Shown here: piece after piece, positions 28,919-38,902 of the stretch
Numbering within the stretch: the stretch's first letter is position 1
How the letters are laid out: each line of letters begins with the position of its first letter
NCBI GenBank assembly: GCA_030748435.1
Contig: JASMLZ010000094.1
Location: 1 to 64,000, forward strand
Direction of reading: 5' to 3'
Origin: Gammaproteobacteria bacterium
Lineage (GTDB): Bacteria > Pseudomonadota > Gammaproteobacteria > Pseudomonadales > Balneatricaceae
Length of the DNA stretch: 64,000 nt
Notes under the pieces: generated by a model
Told to the model about the DNA's origin: nothing
The model's input: the letters and a program-made list of their open reading frames with translations, nothing else
Databases searched by the model: none
Translations under genes and position numbers: made by a program

Positions 28919-30307
28919 TCATTCAAGATCAAAGATCTTGCCAGGATTAAGTATATTTTTTGGATCCATAGCACGCTTGATCAGCACCATGGTAGCTACA
29001 GTTTCTGCCCCTAACTCGGTTGGCAAATATGGTTTCTTGCGCAGCCCCACCCCATGCTCACCGGTACAGGTTCCCCCCATACTAATAGCCAGCTTCACCA
29101 AATCACCCGCATAGGCTGCAGCTCGTTCCAACATGGCTTGCTGGTCAGGGGGGTAAAGTATTAACACATGGAAATTACCATCGCCAACATGACCCACTAT
29201 GGCCGTCATTAAGTCCGCCTGTTCAGCTCGTCGTTTGGCTTCCAGTATGCAGTCAGCCAAGCGGGAGATAGGTACACATACATCAGTAGTCATCACCTGC
29301 CATCCAGGCCGAATATTCAGACCGGCAAAATAGGCTTTGTGACGTGCAGTCCACAACTCATTACGCTCTTCCTGAGTGGCAGCCCAACGAAACTGACTAC
29401 CACCATTGGCTGTTGCCACCTCCTCCACCAGACTAACCTGCTCATCAACGCCAGTGACGCTGCCATGAAACTCAAAAAACAGGGTTGGTGCTGCTGTAAA
29501 CCCTGCCAATCTGGAGTAGTTGATGCAAGCCTGCATTTGCACTTCATCAAGCAGTTCGACCCGGGCCAACGGAATCCCCATTTGCATACACTCCACCACA
29601 GTCGTAGCGGCTGTCTCAATACTGGGGAAAGCACACACAGCAGAGGAAATCTGCTCGGGAATGGCAAATAAACGCAAACGTATTTCGGTAATAATACCCA
29701 AAGTGCCTTCGGAACCAACAAACAAACGGGTCAGATCATAGCCAGCGGCACTTTTTTTGGCACGACCACCTGTGTGCAGTATTTGGCCTTGGGCATTTAC
29801 CACCGTTAAACCAATAACCACATCCTTCATAGTGCCATAACGCACGGCATTAGTGCCCGATGCACGGGTGGCAGACATACCACCAATACTGGCATTGGCA
29901 CCCGGGTCTATAGGAAAAAACAAGCCTTGATGGCGCAGTTCATGATTTAGCTGCTCGCGGCTCACACCGGCTTGTACCAAACAATCAAAATCTTCACTAT
30001 TGATTTCCAATACCTGCGCCATTTCTGTCATATCAATACTGATCCCGCCCTTAACAGGCACCAGGTGGCCCTCCAGAGAAGAGCCTACGCCATGCGCAAT
30101 CACCGGGATATGGTATTCACTACAGATAGTGACAGCCTCAGCTACCATGGCTGTAGATTGAGCAAACAGCACCCCGTCAACAATGGGGCCATGGGGGTAA
30201 CTTTCCCCGTGGGAGTGTTCATCACAAACACTCTTATTACGAGTAAATTTATCAGCAAAAACATCGGCCAGCTTCTGCAAGCCAGCCGCCTGTTGGTTAT
30301 TTATCAA
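28919..30307 (-). CDS. FAD-linked D-lactate dehydrogenase / glycolate oxidase GlcD-type
   Basis: The 462-residue protein is a PCMH-type FAD flavoprotein. FAD-binding segments include VIAHGVGSSLEGHLVPVKGGISIDM, DPGANASIGGMSATRASGTNAVRYG and GSEGTLGIITEI. The C-terminal cap has the catalytic-type IVGHVGDGNFHVLI and GGTCTGEHGVGLRKK. It oxidises a 2-hydroxyacid, most likely D-lactate, and passes the electrons onward. It follows a TRAP system of the type that takes up lactate or 2-oxoacids (15-bp gap), so uptake and oxidation are probably linked. Confidence 0.85.
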   Translation of the reverse strand: MINNQQAAGLQKLADVFADKFTRNKSVCDEHSHGESYPHGPIVDGVLFAQSTAMVAEAVTICSEYHIPVIAHGVGSSLEGHLVPVKGGISIDMTEMAQVLEINSEDFDCLVQAGVSREQLNHELRHQGLFFPIDPGANASIGGMSATRASGTNAVRYGTMKDVVIGLTVVNAQGQILHTGGRAKKSAAGYDLTRLFVGSEGTLGIITEIRLRLFAIPEQISSAVCAFPSIETAATTVVECMQMGIPLARVELLDEVQMQACINYSRLAGFTAAPTLFFEFHGSVTGVDEQVSLVEEVATANGGSQFRWAATQEERNELWTARHKAYFAGLNIRPGWQVMTTDVCVPISRLADCILEAKRRAEQADLMTAIVGHVGDGNFHVLILYPPDQQAMLERAAAYAGDLVKLAISMGGTCTGEHGVGLRKKPYLPTELGAETVATMVLIKRAMDPKNILNPGKIFDLE

Positions 30308-30321
30308 TGCCGCTTACCCTG

Positions 30322-32982
30322 CTAAAAATTCAACGATATATCCTTGTGGTTAGACATGCAAGCCGACACCGACTTGGCCAGCTCCAGAGGCATACGTTCT
30401 TGCAAACGTAAACCGATTGAACCAGCAATAGCCTGATCGTAAGTCACCAGCGCCGGCATTAGCTCAACCGCAGCACGCTGACGCCAAACCACCTGATTCT
30501 GCAACATAGCGATGGCTTCATCCAGATATTGACGGGCTTTTTGAGGGTTGTATTTACTACCCTTGAGGGCTCGACGTGCCTTGGATAGCTTGGACTTAGC
30601 CTTGCTAACTCCAGACAAGGCGCCTAACTGCCTTTCCTGTTGTTTGATGGCCGCCATGGCTGGCTTGGCTGGCTGCTCTGCAATAACCGCTGCCAGGGCC
30701 TGAACATCAGGCAATGCGGCAGCTACTGCATCCGCTTCACCAATCACCATCTGCAGATCCACAATGGTTTGATAGGACTCATCAACCGCACGGCGATAAT
30801 CTCTTCGCGCCTTGATTTCAGCCTTGTTAAGACTCACATACTCAACTCTTGCCGATTCCCAACCAGCAGGAATAGTGGCCTGTAAATCAGTTATCAAAGC
30901 CTGCAGCTCTGTCTCCTGATCAGACATGGATTGCTTACGTAGCAAATCTTCCGGGGTATCATCCAAGCGACGAATCTGTACTTTCAACTCTTTCAACTCA
31001 GATTCTGCTGCACGTATCTCGGCTTCTATGCCACGCGCCTCACGATGCAGTGGCGCATAGTCGGGCACATACTCCATTCTATTGGCAGTGGCTGTGTAGA
31101 TTCCATCTACCATGGTAAACACCGAACCGGCCTGCTCCAGACTGGTATGCAATTGCGTCTGTACAGCATCAGGCAAATAGGTTACGTCCGCTTCAGACAT
31201 AGCTGTAATAGCTGACTGCAACATCTGCTGGTTAGCCCTGTAATACTGCAGTACCTCAGCCTCTAAACAAGGTTGGATACGCGGATTCATAGGCGGAGGC
31301 GCCGACTCGGAGGTCAAGTAGGTGCGGTTAGGCAAATAGTTCACCAAAGCGGGGAAGATGCCGGTAATAATCAACGCCAACACCTGCAAGCCGATAAAGG
31401 GCACCACACCCTTGTAGATGGACAGGGTTTTGACCACCTTATCTGCCACACCTCGCAAGTAGAACAGGGCAAAACCAAATGGCGGGGTAAGGAAAGAGGT
31501 TTGAATATTCAAGCCAACCATTACCCCTAGCCAAACAGCTGTCACGTTAGCAGCGGGATCAGACAGTAAAATAGGCGCGACAATAGGCACCACCACCACG
31601 GCAATCTCAATAAAGTCGAGGAAGAAACCTAGAATAAAGATAACCAGCATAACCACAAAGAACTGCATCCAGAAGCCACCTGGTAAACTGGAAAGCATAT
31701 CTTTTACCAGTTCTTCACCACCAAAGGCACGAAACGCAGAGGTTAGCATGGCGGCACCGATCAGAATAATAAACACCATAGAGGTCGTCTTGGCGGTTTC
31801 CAGCATGACCTCATGCAAGGTGTTTTCAGTTTTATAGACCCGCCAGCCACTCCAGGCCACACCAATTAGCAAAGCCACTACAGCAAGTATAGCCAAAGTA
31901 ACACCAATCACATCATCTGTGCTATTGATACTCTTCACATTGATATCATAATTAGCCAGAATAATCGTAATCGTTACAATAGCGCCAATGGCAATGGCTG
32001 CCGGGGTATAACGTCGCTGGTCGCTGGTGTGCAGCCGATAGCCAGCCATAATCATAGCGCCCACAGCACCCACTGCACCAGCCTGGTTTACCGTAGCGAT
32101 ACCAAGAATAATCGACCCCAAAACCACAAAAATTAGGGCCAAAGGTGGCAACAAAGACCAGGCTACTTTAATAGCAAATTGAATATCATATTTGCCTGTA
32201 TAGGGTACTGGAGGGGCCTTTTCCGGCTTAATCAATGCCGTGATCAGAATATACAGAACGTATAAGCCTACCAACAACAAACCCGGAATAAAGGCACCCA
32301 TAAACATATCACCGGCACTGGCTGAGGTAATATCCAGAGTTGAAGGCATAGAAAACTCACCGGTGATTTCCCGGTAATCAGCCTTACGCATAGCACTAGC
32401 CTGGTCAGCGGCATTACTTAACTGGTCGGCCAAAATGATCAGCACAATAGAAGGCGGGATAATCTGCCCTAAAGTACCCGAGGCACAGATAGTGCCTGTA
32501 GACAGGGAGTGGGAATAGTTATTACGCAACATAGCTGGCAGGGAGATCATGCCCATGGCAATCACTGTGGCCCCCACAATACCGGTAGTCGCTGCCAATA
32601 GCGCGCCCACCAACACGACCGAAATGCCCAGACCACCAGGTACTGGACCAAACAACTGGGCCATGCTTACCAGCAGATCTTCAGCCACTTTGGAGCGCTG
32701 TAGCATAATGCCCATAAAGATAAACAAGGGTATGGCAATCAGCGTATCCCGTTCCACATCCCAATATAGGCTGCGAAAGTTGGTGACCCCGGCACTGAGC
32801 CACTGAATAGGCCCGCCATCATGAAAATAGGCATCGGGGTTATCAGCAAACAGCCAGCCACACAAGGCCGCCAGTCCAATCGCTATAATAGATGCACCGG
32901 GCAAAGAAAACGCCACTGGAAAACCGGACGTCAAGGCAATAATCATCAACAGGACCAAAAGGCCCAAAAATAACATTTCCAT
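30322..32982 (-). CDS. TRAP large permease with C-terminal coiled-coil extension
   Basis: The 886-residue protein has a DctM-type permease in residues 1 to about 575 (TLIAIPLFIFMGIMLQRSKVAEDLL, LGQIIPPSIVLIILADQLS, IQTSFLTPPFGFALFYLRGV). About 300 soluble, charged, mostly helical residues follow. These contain probable coiled coil (EARGIEAEIRAAESELKELK) and a basic stretch (KAKSKLSKARRALKGSK). Ordinary DctM proteins are about 425 residues, and TakP-type partners about 550-600. The extension has no family that I recognise. It is co-transcribed with the small permease (16-bp gap) and the lactate dehydrogenase gene. Confidence 0.85.
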   Translation of the reverse strand: MEMLFLGLLVLLMIIALTSGFPVAFSLPGASIIAIGLAALCGWLFADNPDAYFHDGGPIQWLSAGVTNFRSLYWDVERDTLIAIPLFIFMGIMLQRSKVAEDLLVSMAQLFGPVPGGLGISVVLVGALLAATTGIVGATVIAMGMISLPAMLRNNYSHSLSTGTICASGTLGQIIPPSIVLIILADQLSNAADQASAMRKADYREITGEFSMPSTLDITSASAGDMFMGAFIPGLLLVGLYVLYILITALIKPEKAPPVPYTGKYDIQFAIKVAWSLLPPLALIFVVLGSIILGIATVNQAGAVGAVGAMIMAGYRLHTSDQRRYTPAAIAIGAIVTITIILANYDINVKSINSTDDVIGVTLAILAVVALLIGVAWSGWRVYKTENTLHEVMLETAKTTSMVFIILIGAAMLTSAFRAFGGEELVKDMLSSLPGGFWMQFFVVMLVIFILGFFLDFIEIAVVVVPIVAPILLSDPAANVTAVWLGVMVGLNIQTSFLTPPFGFALFYLRGVADKVVKTLSIYKGVVPFIGLQVLALIITGIFPALVNYLPNRTYLTSESAPPPMNPRIQPCLEAEVLQYYRANQQMLQSAITAMSEADVTYLPDAVQTQLHTSLEQAGSVFTMVDGIYTATANRMEYVPDYAPLHREARGIEAEIRAAESELKELKVQIRRLDDTPEDLLRKQSMSDQETELQALITDLQATIPAGWESARVEYVSLNKAEIKARRDYRRAVDESYQTIVDLQMVIGEADAVAAALPDVQALAAVIAEQPAKPAMAAIKQQERQLGALSGVSKAKSKLSKARRALKGSKYNPQKARQYLDEAIAMLQNQVVWRQRAAVELMPALVTYDQAIAGSIGLRLQERMPLELAKSVSACMSNHKDISLNF

Positions 32983-32997
32983 GGTTAAGCCTGCTCC

Positions 32998-34092
32998 TTA
33001 TGATTCCAAACCGGGTTCAAGGGTGGTAATTTTGTGCTCCGAGGCAGCCGACCTTGTTGCAACCTCTCCACGCAACACACCAATATGCTTAAACAAATAG
33101 CTGGCAAACTGGATCACCATGGAAAACGCAAAGATAGCTAAAAAGCCAACCATCAAATACTTTACATACATACCGTAACCACTTTGTGATACTTCCACAC
33201 TTAATAAAGGACTGTTAATACTGCTGGTTTTATCCCACATGCCCAATAGCAAAATAGTCCAGCACAGGGGTAAACCCAAGGCTATTACACCAATACTATT
33301 AACCCAGGCTTTGGTACGGTCAGTAAAATGGGTATAGGCTACATCCACACGAATATGGCCTTCCACCAATAAGGTATGTGCAGAGGCAAACAGAAATAGA
33401 GCGGCATACCAGAAACGCACCAAATCACCCATAAAGGCCTGCTCATAAGAAAAGATAAAGCGGGTGATCACAATCATAAATTCTGCAATCACCACCAACA
33501 GGGTCAACCAGGTAAAACCCAAACCTCTGCTGCGCCAAGCCAGCAAAGCCGCCAACACAATCAGCGGCAGATGCACAAAGCCACCTCGATAGTGGGGCTT
33601 ACCCATATCCGAAGCCATTTGCTCGGTCATAATGGCTGGCAAAAATGCTTCTACTCGTAAAAACGAAATAGTGGCATCGACGACACCAATTAATAGCACC
33701 AACCAGAAAGCCACCCGAATGCTATAAGCGGCCCAACCAGCTACCCGATCAGCCCACTGGGCATAGGAATCTGCATAACGGCGCTGCACATGCCACCAGC
33801 ACAGCGCAGGCAAGCCGGCATAGCCGAGCACCTGTAGCCAACCCAAAGTGCCTTCAGCATTACCCAACAAAGTTGCCAGAGCACCGGGCCAAGCCCACCA
33901 GAAAATCAGGAAATTGTTAACCACAAAAAATATGGTGATATAAACCACCAGCAGCGCCAAGGTGCGCAGACTTGAATCGATAAATGATAATTGCATAGTC
34001 GAGGGCCGTACTAATCTGATTACCAAACACAGAATCAGACAACAAAAAATCACAAAACCCGTGCCGACCCACACCAAGTGCGGGCCTAACAC
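32998..34092 (-). CDS. TRAP small permease, extended form
   Basis: This 364-residue membrane protein has roughly eight to nine helices; normal DctQ proteins have four helices in about 170-200 residues. The C-terminal half contains the DctQ signature LLVEGHIRVDVAY. The N-terminal half is a separate set of helices. Enlarged small permeases of this sort accompany the large DctM variants of the lactate/2-oxoacid TRAP group. It sits between the receptor gene (28-bp gap) and the large permease gene. Confidence 0.8.
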   Translation of the reverse strand: MLGPHLVWVGTGFVIFCCLILCLVIRLVRPSTMQLSFIDSSLRTLALLVVYITIFFVVNNFLIFWWAWPGALATLLGNAEGTLGWLQVLGYAGLPALCWWHVQRRYADSYAQWADRVAGWAAYSIRVAFWLVLLIGVVDATISFLRVEAFLPAIMTEQMASDMGKPHYRGGFVHLPLIVLAALLAWRSRGLGFTWLTLLVVIAEFMIVITRFIFSYEQAFMGDLVRFWYAALFLFASAHTLLVEGHIRVDVAYTHFTDRTKAWVNSIGVIALGLPLCWTILLLGMWDKTSSINSPLLSVEVSQSGYGMYVKYLMVGFLAIFAFSMVIQFASYLFKHIGVLRGEVATRSAASEHKITTLEPGLES

Positions 34093-34119
34093 GGGCTTTA
34101 ACTGGCTATGTAACAGCCA

Positions 34120-35214
34120 TTAACCGCCCAAAGCGCGGTTACGTTGCTGCATATAAGCCTGATCAGAGATCTCAGCCCAAGCACCGATATCGGCACGCGC
34201 GCTGGCAAAGCTCTGGTGAATACGAGCTGCCAAATCACTGTGTTCCTGAACTTCATCGAACACCTCTTCAGCTGCTTCAGCAAAGCTGTCATAGATGTCG
34301 TCATTGAACTGGCGCAACTTCACACCCTGATCGTTGATCAAACGCTTCAATGCAGCGCCGTTCTTGGCGTTATATTCCGCCATCATGACATCATTTTCCA
34401 TGGAAGCTGCAGCCTCGATCATCACCTGATCGGCCTTGCTTAAACCATCCCACCAGGTCTTGTTGATACCACAAGCCAGCATGGCACCTGGCTCATGCAT
34501 ACCCGGATAGTAGTAATATTTGGCAGCTTCATAAAACTTCATGATTTCATCGTTCCATGGACCTACCCACTCGGTAGCGTCAATAGAGCCAGAAATCAGG
34601 TTCTCATAAATCTGCCCACCCGGCAGAGATACGGGTGAACCACCCAACTTGGCCAATACATCACCACCTAAACCTGGCATACGCATTTTCAGGCCTTTCA
34701 AATCGTCAGCAGAATTGATTTCCTTACGGAACCAGCCGCCCATCTGCACACCGGTATTACCACACATCAGGCCTTTCAAACCAAAATCAGCGCCTAACTC
34801 ATCCCACAGTTCCTGACCGCCGCCAAAACGAATCCAGGCGTTCATTTCTGTGTAAGTCAGACCAAAGGGTACAGCGGTAAAGTAGGCAAAACCAGGATGC
34901 TTGCCTTTCCAGTAGTATTCAGCTGAATGGTACATCTGCGCATTACCAGAAGCCACTTCATCAAAAGAGTCAAAGGCTTTTACGCGTTCGTTAGCTGCAT
35001 AGTAGGTCACTTGAATACGACCATCGCTCATATCATTTAAACGCTGGGCAAAACGCTGGGCACCAGTACCCAAGCCAGGGAAGTCGCGCCCCCAAGTGGA
35101 TACCATGGCAATTTCAACACGTTCTTTGGCAATGGCTGGCGCGGCTATCGTGGATGCGGCAGCCGCACCACCCAAACCAACAATGCCTTTTTTCAATATC
35201 TCACGTCTTTTCAT
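34120..35214 (-). CDS. TRAP substrate-binding protein with Tat signal (TakP-like)
   Basis: From the ATG at 35214 (MKRREILKKGIVGLGGAAA) the protein has 364 residues. The track adds six residues. The N-terminus looks like a twin-arginine export signal ending near IAAPAIA. Receptor motifs are DLKGLKMRMPGLGGDVLAKLGGSPVSLPGGQIYENLISGSIDATEWVGPW. The last of these resembles the TakP/lactate-binding group. It is the first gene of the operon, and a D-lactate dehydrogenase lies downstream, so lactate or a 2-oxoacid is the likely ligand. Confidence 0.87.
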   Translation of the reverse strand: MKRREILKKGIVGLGGAAAASTIAAPAIAKERVEIAMVSTWGRDFPGLGTGAQRFAQRLNDMSDGRIQVTYYAANERVKAFDSFDEVASGNAQMYHSAEYYWKGKHPGFAYFTAVPFGLTYTEMNAWIRFGGGQELWDELGADFGLKGLMCGNTGVQMGGWFRKEINSADDLKGLKMRMPGLGGDVLAKLGGSPVSLPGGQIYENLISGSIDATEWVGPWNDEIMKFYEAAKYYYYPGMHEPGAMLACGINKTWWDGLSKADQVMIEAAASMENDVMMAEYNAKNGAALKRLINDQGVKLRQFNDDIYDSFAEAAEEVFDEVQEHSDLAARIHQSFASARADIGAWAEISDQAYMQQRNRALGG

Positions 35215-35483
35215 ATACAATATTCTCCGCATGTTGTTGTTATTTGTGAAACCGACTGAGGTGAGTCAGGCAGCTTGGGTCAGGAATAACTAGTGAAATT
35301 CCAGTTGAATAAGTACAATAGCGCACTGATATAACAAGAAATTTTCTACTGCCCAGAACCCATAGCTGACACCAACATACCTTGTTAGCTGCATACTGGC
35401 AAGTTAAACATTTGTCTAATGGTCAGACAAGTTTACAAAAACCAGTTCTTAGCGCAGTTAGTGAATAACAATTGGATATACAA

Positions 35484-37709
35484 ATGGACGTTTCACTTTT
35501 ACTAGACGGGCTTAACGGCGCACAGCGCGAAGCCGTTGCCGCCCCCGAACAGAATTTATTGGTACTGGCTGGGGCCGGCTCCGGCAAAACCCGCGTGCTA
35601 GTGCATCGCATCGCCTGGTTGATCGATACTGTAGGCCTCTCACCCTGGTCCATTATGGCCGTTACCTTTACCAATAAGGCGGCCAGAGAAATGCGCGGGC
35701 GCATCGAAGATCTGCTGTCACTGAACACTGAGCATCTGTGGGTAGGCACCTTTCACAGTCTGGCCCACCGCCTGTTACGCCGCCACTGGCAAGAAGCCGG
35801 CTTGCAACAGCAGTTTCAGATTATTGACAGTGACGACCAGCTCAGCCTGCTTAAGCGCTTGTGCAAGGAAATGCAATTGGATGAGGCGCGCTGGCCAGTG
35901 CGCCAATTCCAGAGCTTTATCAATGGCTGTAAAGACGAAGGCCAACGACCACAACATATAGATACCAACGGTGATTTCCATCTCCAAACCCAAGTAAATG
36001 TTTACGCTGCCTATCATCAAGCCTGTGAGCGTGCCGGGTTGGTAGACTTTGGCGAGCTGTTATTGCGTTGTCATGAACTGTGGCTCCAAAATCCGTCATT
36101 GTTAGCCCACTATCAGGGCCGTTTTAAACATATTTTGGTGGATGAATTTCAGGATACCAATACCATCCAATATGCCTGGCTGCGGGTACTGGCCGGACAA
36201 AGTGTTTACGTTATGGCCGTGGGCGATGACGACCAGTCTATCTATGGTTGGCGCGGAGCCAAAATCGAGAACATCCAACAATTTGAAAGCGATTTTGACC
36301 AGGTTGTTAGCGTGCGTCTGGAACAAAACTATCGTTCTACAGGTACCATACTAAAAGCAGCCAATGGCTTGATCAGCAATAATCATGGGCGTCTGGGCAA
36401 AAATTTATGGACTGACGGCAAGGACGGCGAACTAATCTCCCTGTATGCGGCTTTCAATGAAATGGATGAAGCGCGTTTTATAGTTGACCAAATTAGCCAA
36501 TGGCAAGCAGGTGGCGGCCTGCGTGCAGAATGTGCCATTCTATATCGCTCCAACGCCCAATCAAGGGTGTTGGAAGAAGCCCTGATTCGGGCCAATATGC
36601 CCTACCGAATTTATGGTGGCCAACGCTTTTATGACCGCCTTGAAATTCGTAATGCTCTGGCCTATTTGCGCTTAATCCATAGCCGTAATGACGATGCCGC
36701 CATGGAACGGGTATTTAATGTACCCACACGGGGCATAGGAGCCGCCACAGTCACCAAAATTCGCCAGCATGCTCGCAGCGAAGGCTGCTCTATGTGGGAC
36801 GCCAGCCGGCAAATACTGGCCAGCAATAGTCTATCCACACGCGCCCACAATGCCGTTGACAACTTTATCAAGCTGCTTGAGCAGCTAGCCGAAGACACCG
36901 CCGAGGCCCACCTACACGAGTTGGTGGATCATGTTATTCAGCAATCCGGACTGATCCAACACCACCTAAAGGAAAAAGGCGAAAAGGCTCAGACCCGCAT
37001 CGACAACTTGAATGAACTGGTCAGTGCAGCAAAAAGTTTTGCCAGTGGCTGGAGTCCGGTACAAGAATCAGCTGATCCAGATGGCGATCTCGACCCCCAA
37101 GCCAATACACCTTTGGGTGCCATGCTGGATCAGGCCGCCCTGGATGCGGGGGAGCAGCAAGCTGACGAGTCTGAAGACAGTGTACAGTTAATGACCCTGC
37201 ACTCGGCCAAAGGACTGGAGTTCCCATTGGTATTTTTGGGCGGCGTAGAAGAAGGCCTGTTTCCCCATAAAATGTCTCTCGAAGAAGGTGGTCGTCTGGA
37301 GGAAGAGCGGCGCCTGTGCTACGTCGGCATTACCCGTGCCATGCAAAAGCTGTATATTACCTATGCTGAGAGTCGGCGCTTGCACGGTCAGGATACCTTT
37401 AACCGCCCATCACGCTTTATTGGTGAGTTACCCGATGAATTGCTGCAAGAAGTGCGCTTAAAATCCAGTATTAGCCGCCCATTGACCTCAGGCCATACAA
37501 CAGAACCAAAATTTGATCGCTGGGGCCGTCAGCAACAACTAGAACCACCTGCCATTGCACTGGGCCAAATGGTGCGCCATCCCATATTTGGTATCGGCAC
37601 CGTAGTCAATGCCGAAGGTGCCGGCCCGCAGGCCAGAGTACAGGTGAATTTTGAAGACGAAGGCAGCAAATGGCTGGTGCTGGCCTATGCCAAGTTAGAG
37701 AATCTCTAA
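35484..37709 (+). CDS. uvrD: DNA helicase II UvrD
   Basis: This is a 741-residue SF1A helicase starting at the ATG (35484); the track's TTG is four codons earlier. Motif I is AGAGSGKTRVL, motif II LVDEFQDTN, motif III GDDDQSIYGWRGA, motif IV EQNYRST, motif V TLHSAKGLEF and motif VI YVGITRA. The C-terminal Tudor-like domain (about residues 675-741) marks UvrD rather than Rep. It acts in mismatch and nucleotide-excision repair. The last 235 bp exist again at 38903-39137, on the far side of an Rpn-family gene. The gene itself is complete. Confidence 0.95.
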   Translation: MDVSLLLDGLNGAQREAVAAPEQNLLVLAGAGSGKTRVLVHRIAWLIDTVGLSPWSIMAVTFTNKAAREMRGRIEDLLSLNTEHLWVGTFHSLAHRLLRRHWQEAGLQQQFQIIDSDDQLSLLKRLCKEMQLDEARWPVRQFQSFINGCKDEGQRPQHIDTNGDFHLQTQVNVYAAYHQACERAGLVDFGELLLRCHELWLQNPSLLAHYQGRFKHILVDEFQDTNTIQYAWLRVLAGQSVYVMAVGDDDQSIYGWRGAKIENIQQFESDFDQVVSVRLEQNYRSTGTILKAANGLISNNHGRLGKNLWTDGKDGELISLYAAFNEMDEARFIVDQISQWQAGGGLRAECAILYRSNAQSRVLEEALIRANMPYRIYGGQRFYDRLEIRNALAYLRLIHSRNDDAAMERVFNVPTRGIGAATVTKIRQHARSEGCSMWDASRQILASNSLSTRAHNAVDNFIKLLEQLAEDTAEAHLHELVDHVIQQSGLIQHHLKEKGEKAQTRIDNLNELVSAAKSFASGWSPVQESADPDGDLDPQANTPLGAMLDQAALDAGEQQADESEDSVQLMTLHSAKGLEFPLVFLGGVEEGLFPHKMSLEEGGRLEEERRLCYVGITRAMQKLYITYAESRRLHGQDTFNRPSRFIGELPDELLQEVRLKSSISRPLTSGHTTEPKFDRWGRQQQLEPPAIALGQMVRHPIFGIGTVVNAEGAGPQARVQVNFEDEGSKWLVLAYAKLENL
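37473..37707 (+). repeat. Direct repeat, copy 1: 3' end of uvrD
   Basis: These 235 bp are repeated at 38903-39137 with four differences that I can count (231/235 identical). The repeat ends within two bases of the uvrD stop codon. It encodes the Tudor-like C-terminal domain. Confidence 0.9.
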
Positions 37710-37769
37710 GCCGGGTATTTGCCAAGGTTGATTGGTACGACAAATTACACGTATCAAGTACAAGCCCCT

Positions 37770-38711
37770 TCAATGGCCAGATGGCTTGGCGTGCTGTTTC
37801 ACTAACTGGTCGATCTGTTTAGAACTCAGATTGGTCACGCGCTGGATGAATTTGACATCCAAACCCTCTTTTAGCATATTGGCCGCCACGGTATGCACAC
37901 CTTTCTGCATGCCTTCTTGTCGGCCTTCCTGCCGTAAAGCTTCACCAATGGTCATAATTATCTCCTGTTGTTCCTTCGACTCCAGCTTGTCGGCCACCAC
38001 CTTAAACGCTGCGGATGGTTTGTCGGTATTCGCCTGTATCTGGTAGTACTGTATCAATACTTTTAGAGTATAAAACCCGGCTGAATCTTGTGCAATAGTA
38101 CGGATCACCGAATCAGGCAGTGACTTAAGCGCTGGATACACATCCTGATCACGCACATGTTTGAAAAAATAACTGAATAATCCGGCCGTGTCGGCACTTA
38201 GCAGGGCTTGATCAGACTGCTGTTGCACATCAATTAGCTGGGGTGGCCCCTGTAGTGTGTATGTGGCCTGCTCAGGGGTACGAAAGCATTGACACAAATC
38301 CAGGGTATAGGGATAGGGTGTTTGTCGGCCGTGATAAAACACTAGGGTATGTATAGGAGGCAAATAATCATCCTGTACATGGTTTAGCAGCAATGCCGCC
38401 TTGTATTGCCAAAGGCGTACGGCCATGGCTGGATCCGGGGTACTCTGGTGCTCGACAAGGGTGTATAGATACCCTGACTGTGTTGCGGATGGATCCGTTG
38501 CATCACAAAAATCAACCCGATACAGGATATCGGTATGCAGTTGCTGAAAGGCCTGGGTAACGGCACTGCCTGACTGTAATGCCAATGTGTCTAGATCAAT
38601 GCTGTCTTGCAAGTTTGGGCTCAGATAGCGTTTGAAGAAAGAGCGCGCATTCTCCGGTTGGGTCATCAGTTGCCGAAAACAGCTATCATGGGGGTTGGTA
38701 ATATCAGTCAT
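37770..38711 (-). CDS. Rpn-family recombination-promoting nuclease / putative transposase
   Basis: The 313-residue protein belongs to the Rpn (YhgA-like, Transposase_31) family. It has the N-terminal DSCFRQLMTQPENARSFFKRYL and the PD-(D/E)xK nuclease core HTDILYRVDF ... LYTLVEHQS. The C-terminal tail has the family's EGRQEGMQKG repeats followed by a helical end. E. coli Rpn proteins are DNA endonucleases that promote RecA-independent recombination. This gene is flanked by two 235-bp copies of the uvrD 3' end, which suggests that it or its carrier arrived or duplicated by recombination at uvrD. The gene looks intact. Confidence 0.85.
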   Translation of the reverse strand: MTDITNPHDSCFRQLMTQPENARSFFKRYLSPNLQDSIDLDTLALQSGSAVTQAFQQLHTDILYRVDFCDATDPSATQSGYLYTLVEHQSTPDPAMAVRLWQYKAALLLNHVQDDYLPPIHTLVFYHGRQTPYPYTLDLCQCFRTPEQATYTLQGPPQLIDVQQQSDQALLSADTAGLFSYFFKHVRDQDVYPALKSLPDSVIRTIAQDSAGFYTLKVLIQYYQIQANTDKPSAAFKVVADKLESKEQQEIIMTIGEALRQEGRQEGMQKGVHTVAANMLKEGLDVKFIQRVTNLSSKQIDQLVKQHAKPSGH

Positions 38712-38860
38712 TGGGCATCCAGTTCCCTATCTGTCTTGTATATTGCTGGTTTTTCAAATCATATTGACCCGCTCAAAGCATAGTCCACGTTGGCAAAGAC
38801 GCAAGATAAAGGCGAGCATACTGATAGAGCGAAAGCAGCGTATTGGGGACGGAAACGGCA

Positions 38861-38888
38861 ACAGCCGTTGTCGGCTCCAACAGGCTGT
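38861..38888. repeat. Hairpin just outside uvrD repeat copy 2
   Basis: ACAGCCGTTG pairs with CAAC-A-GGCTGT (10 bp, one bulged A, 7-base loop). It lies 14 bp before the second uvrD repeat. No T-tract follows. It could mark the edge of a mobile unit. Confidence 0.45.
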
Positions 38889-38902
38889 AACCAAAGACAG
38901 TC

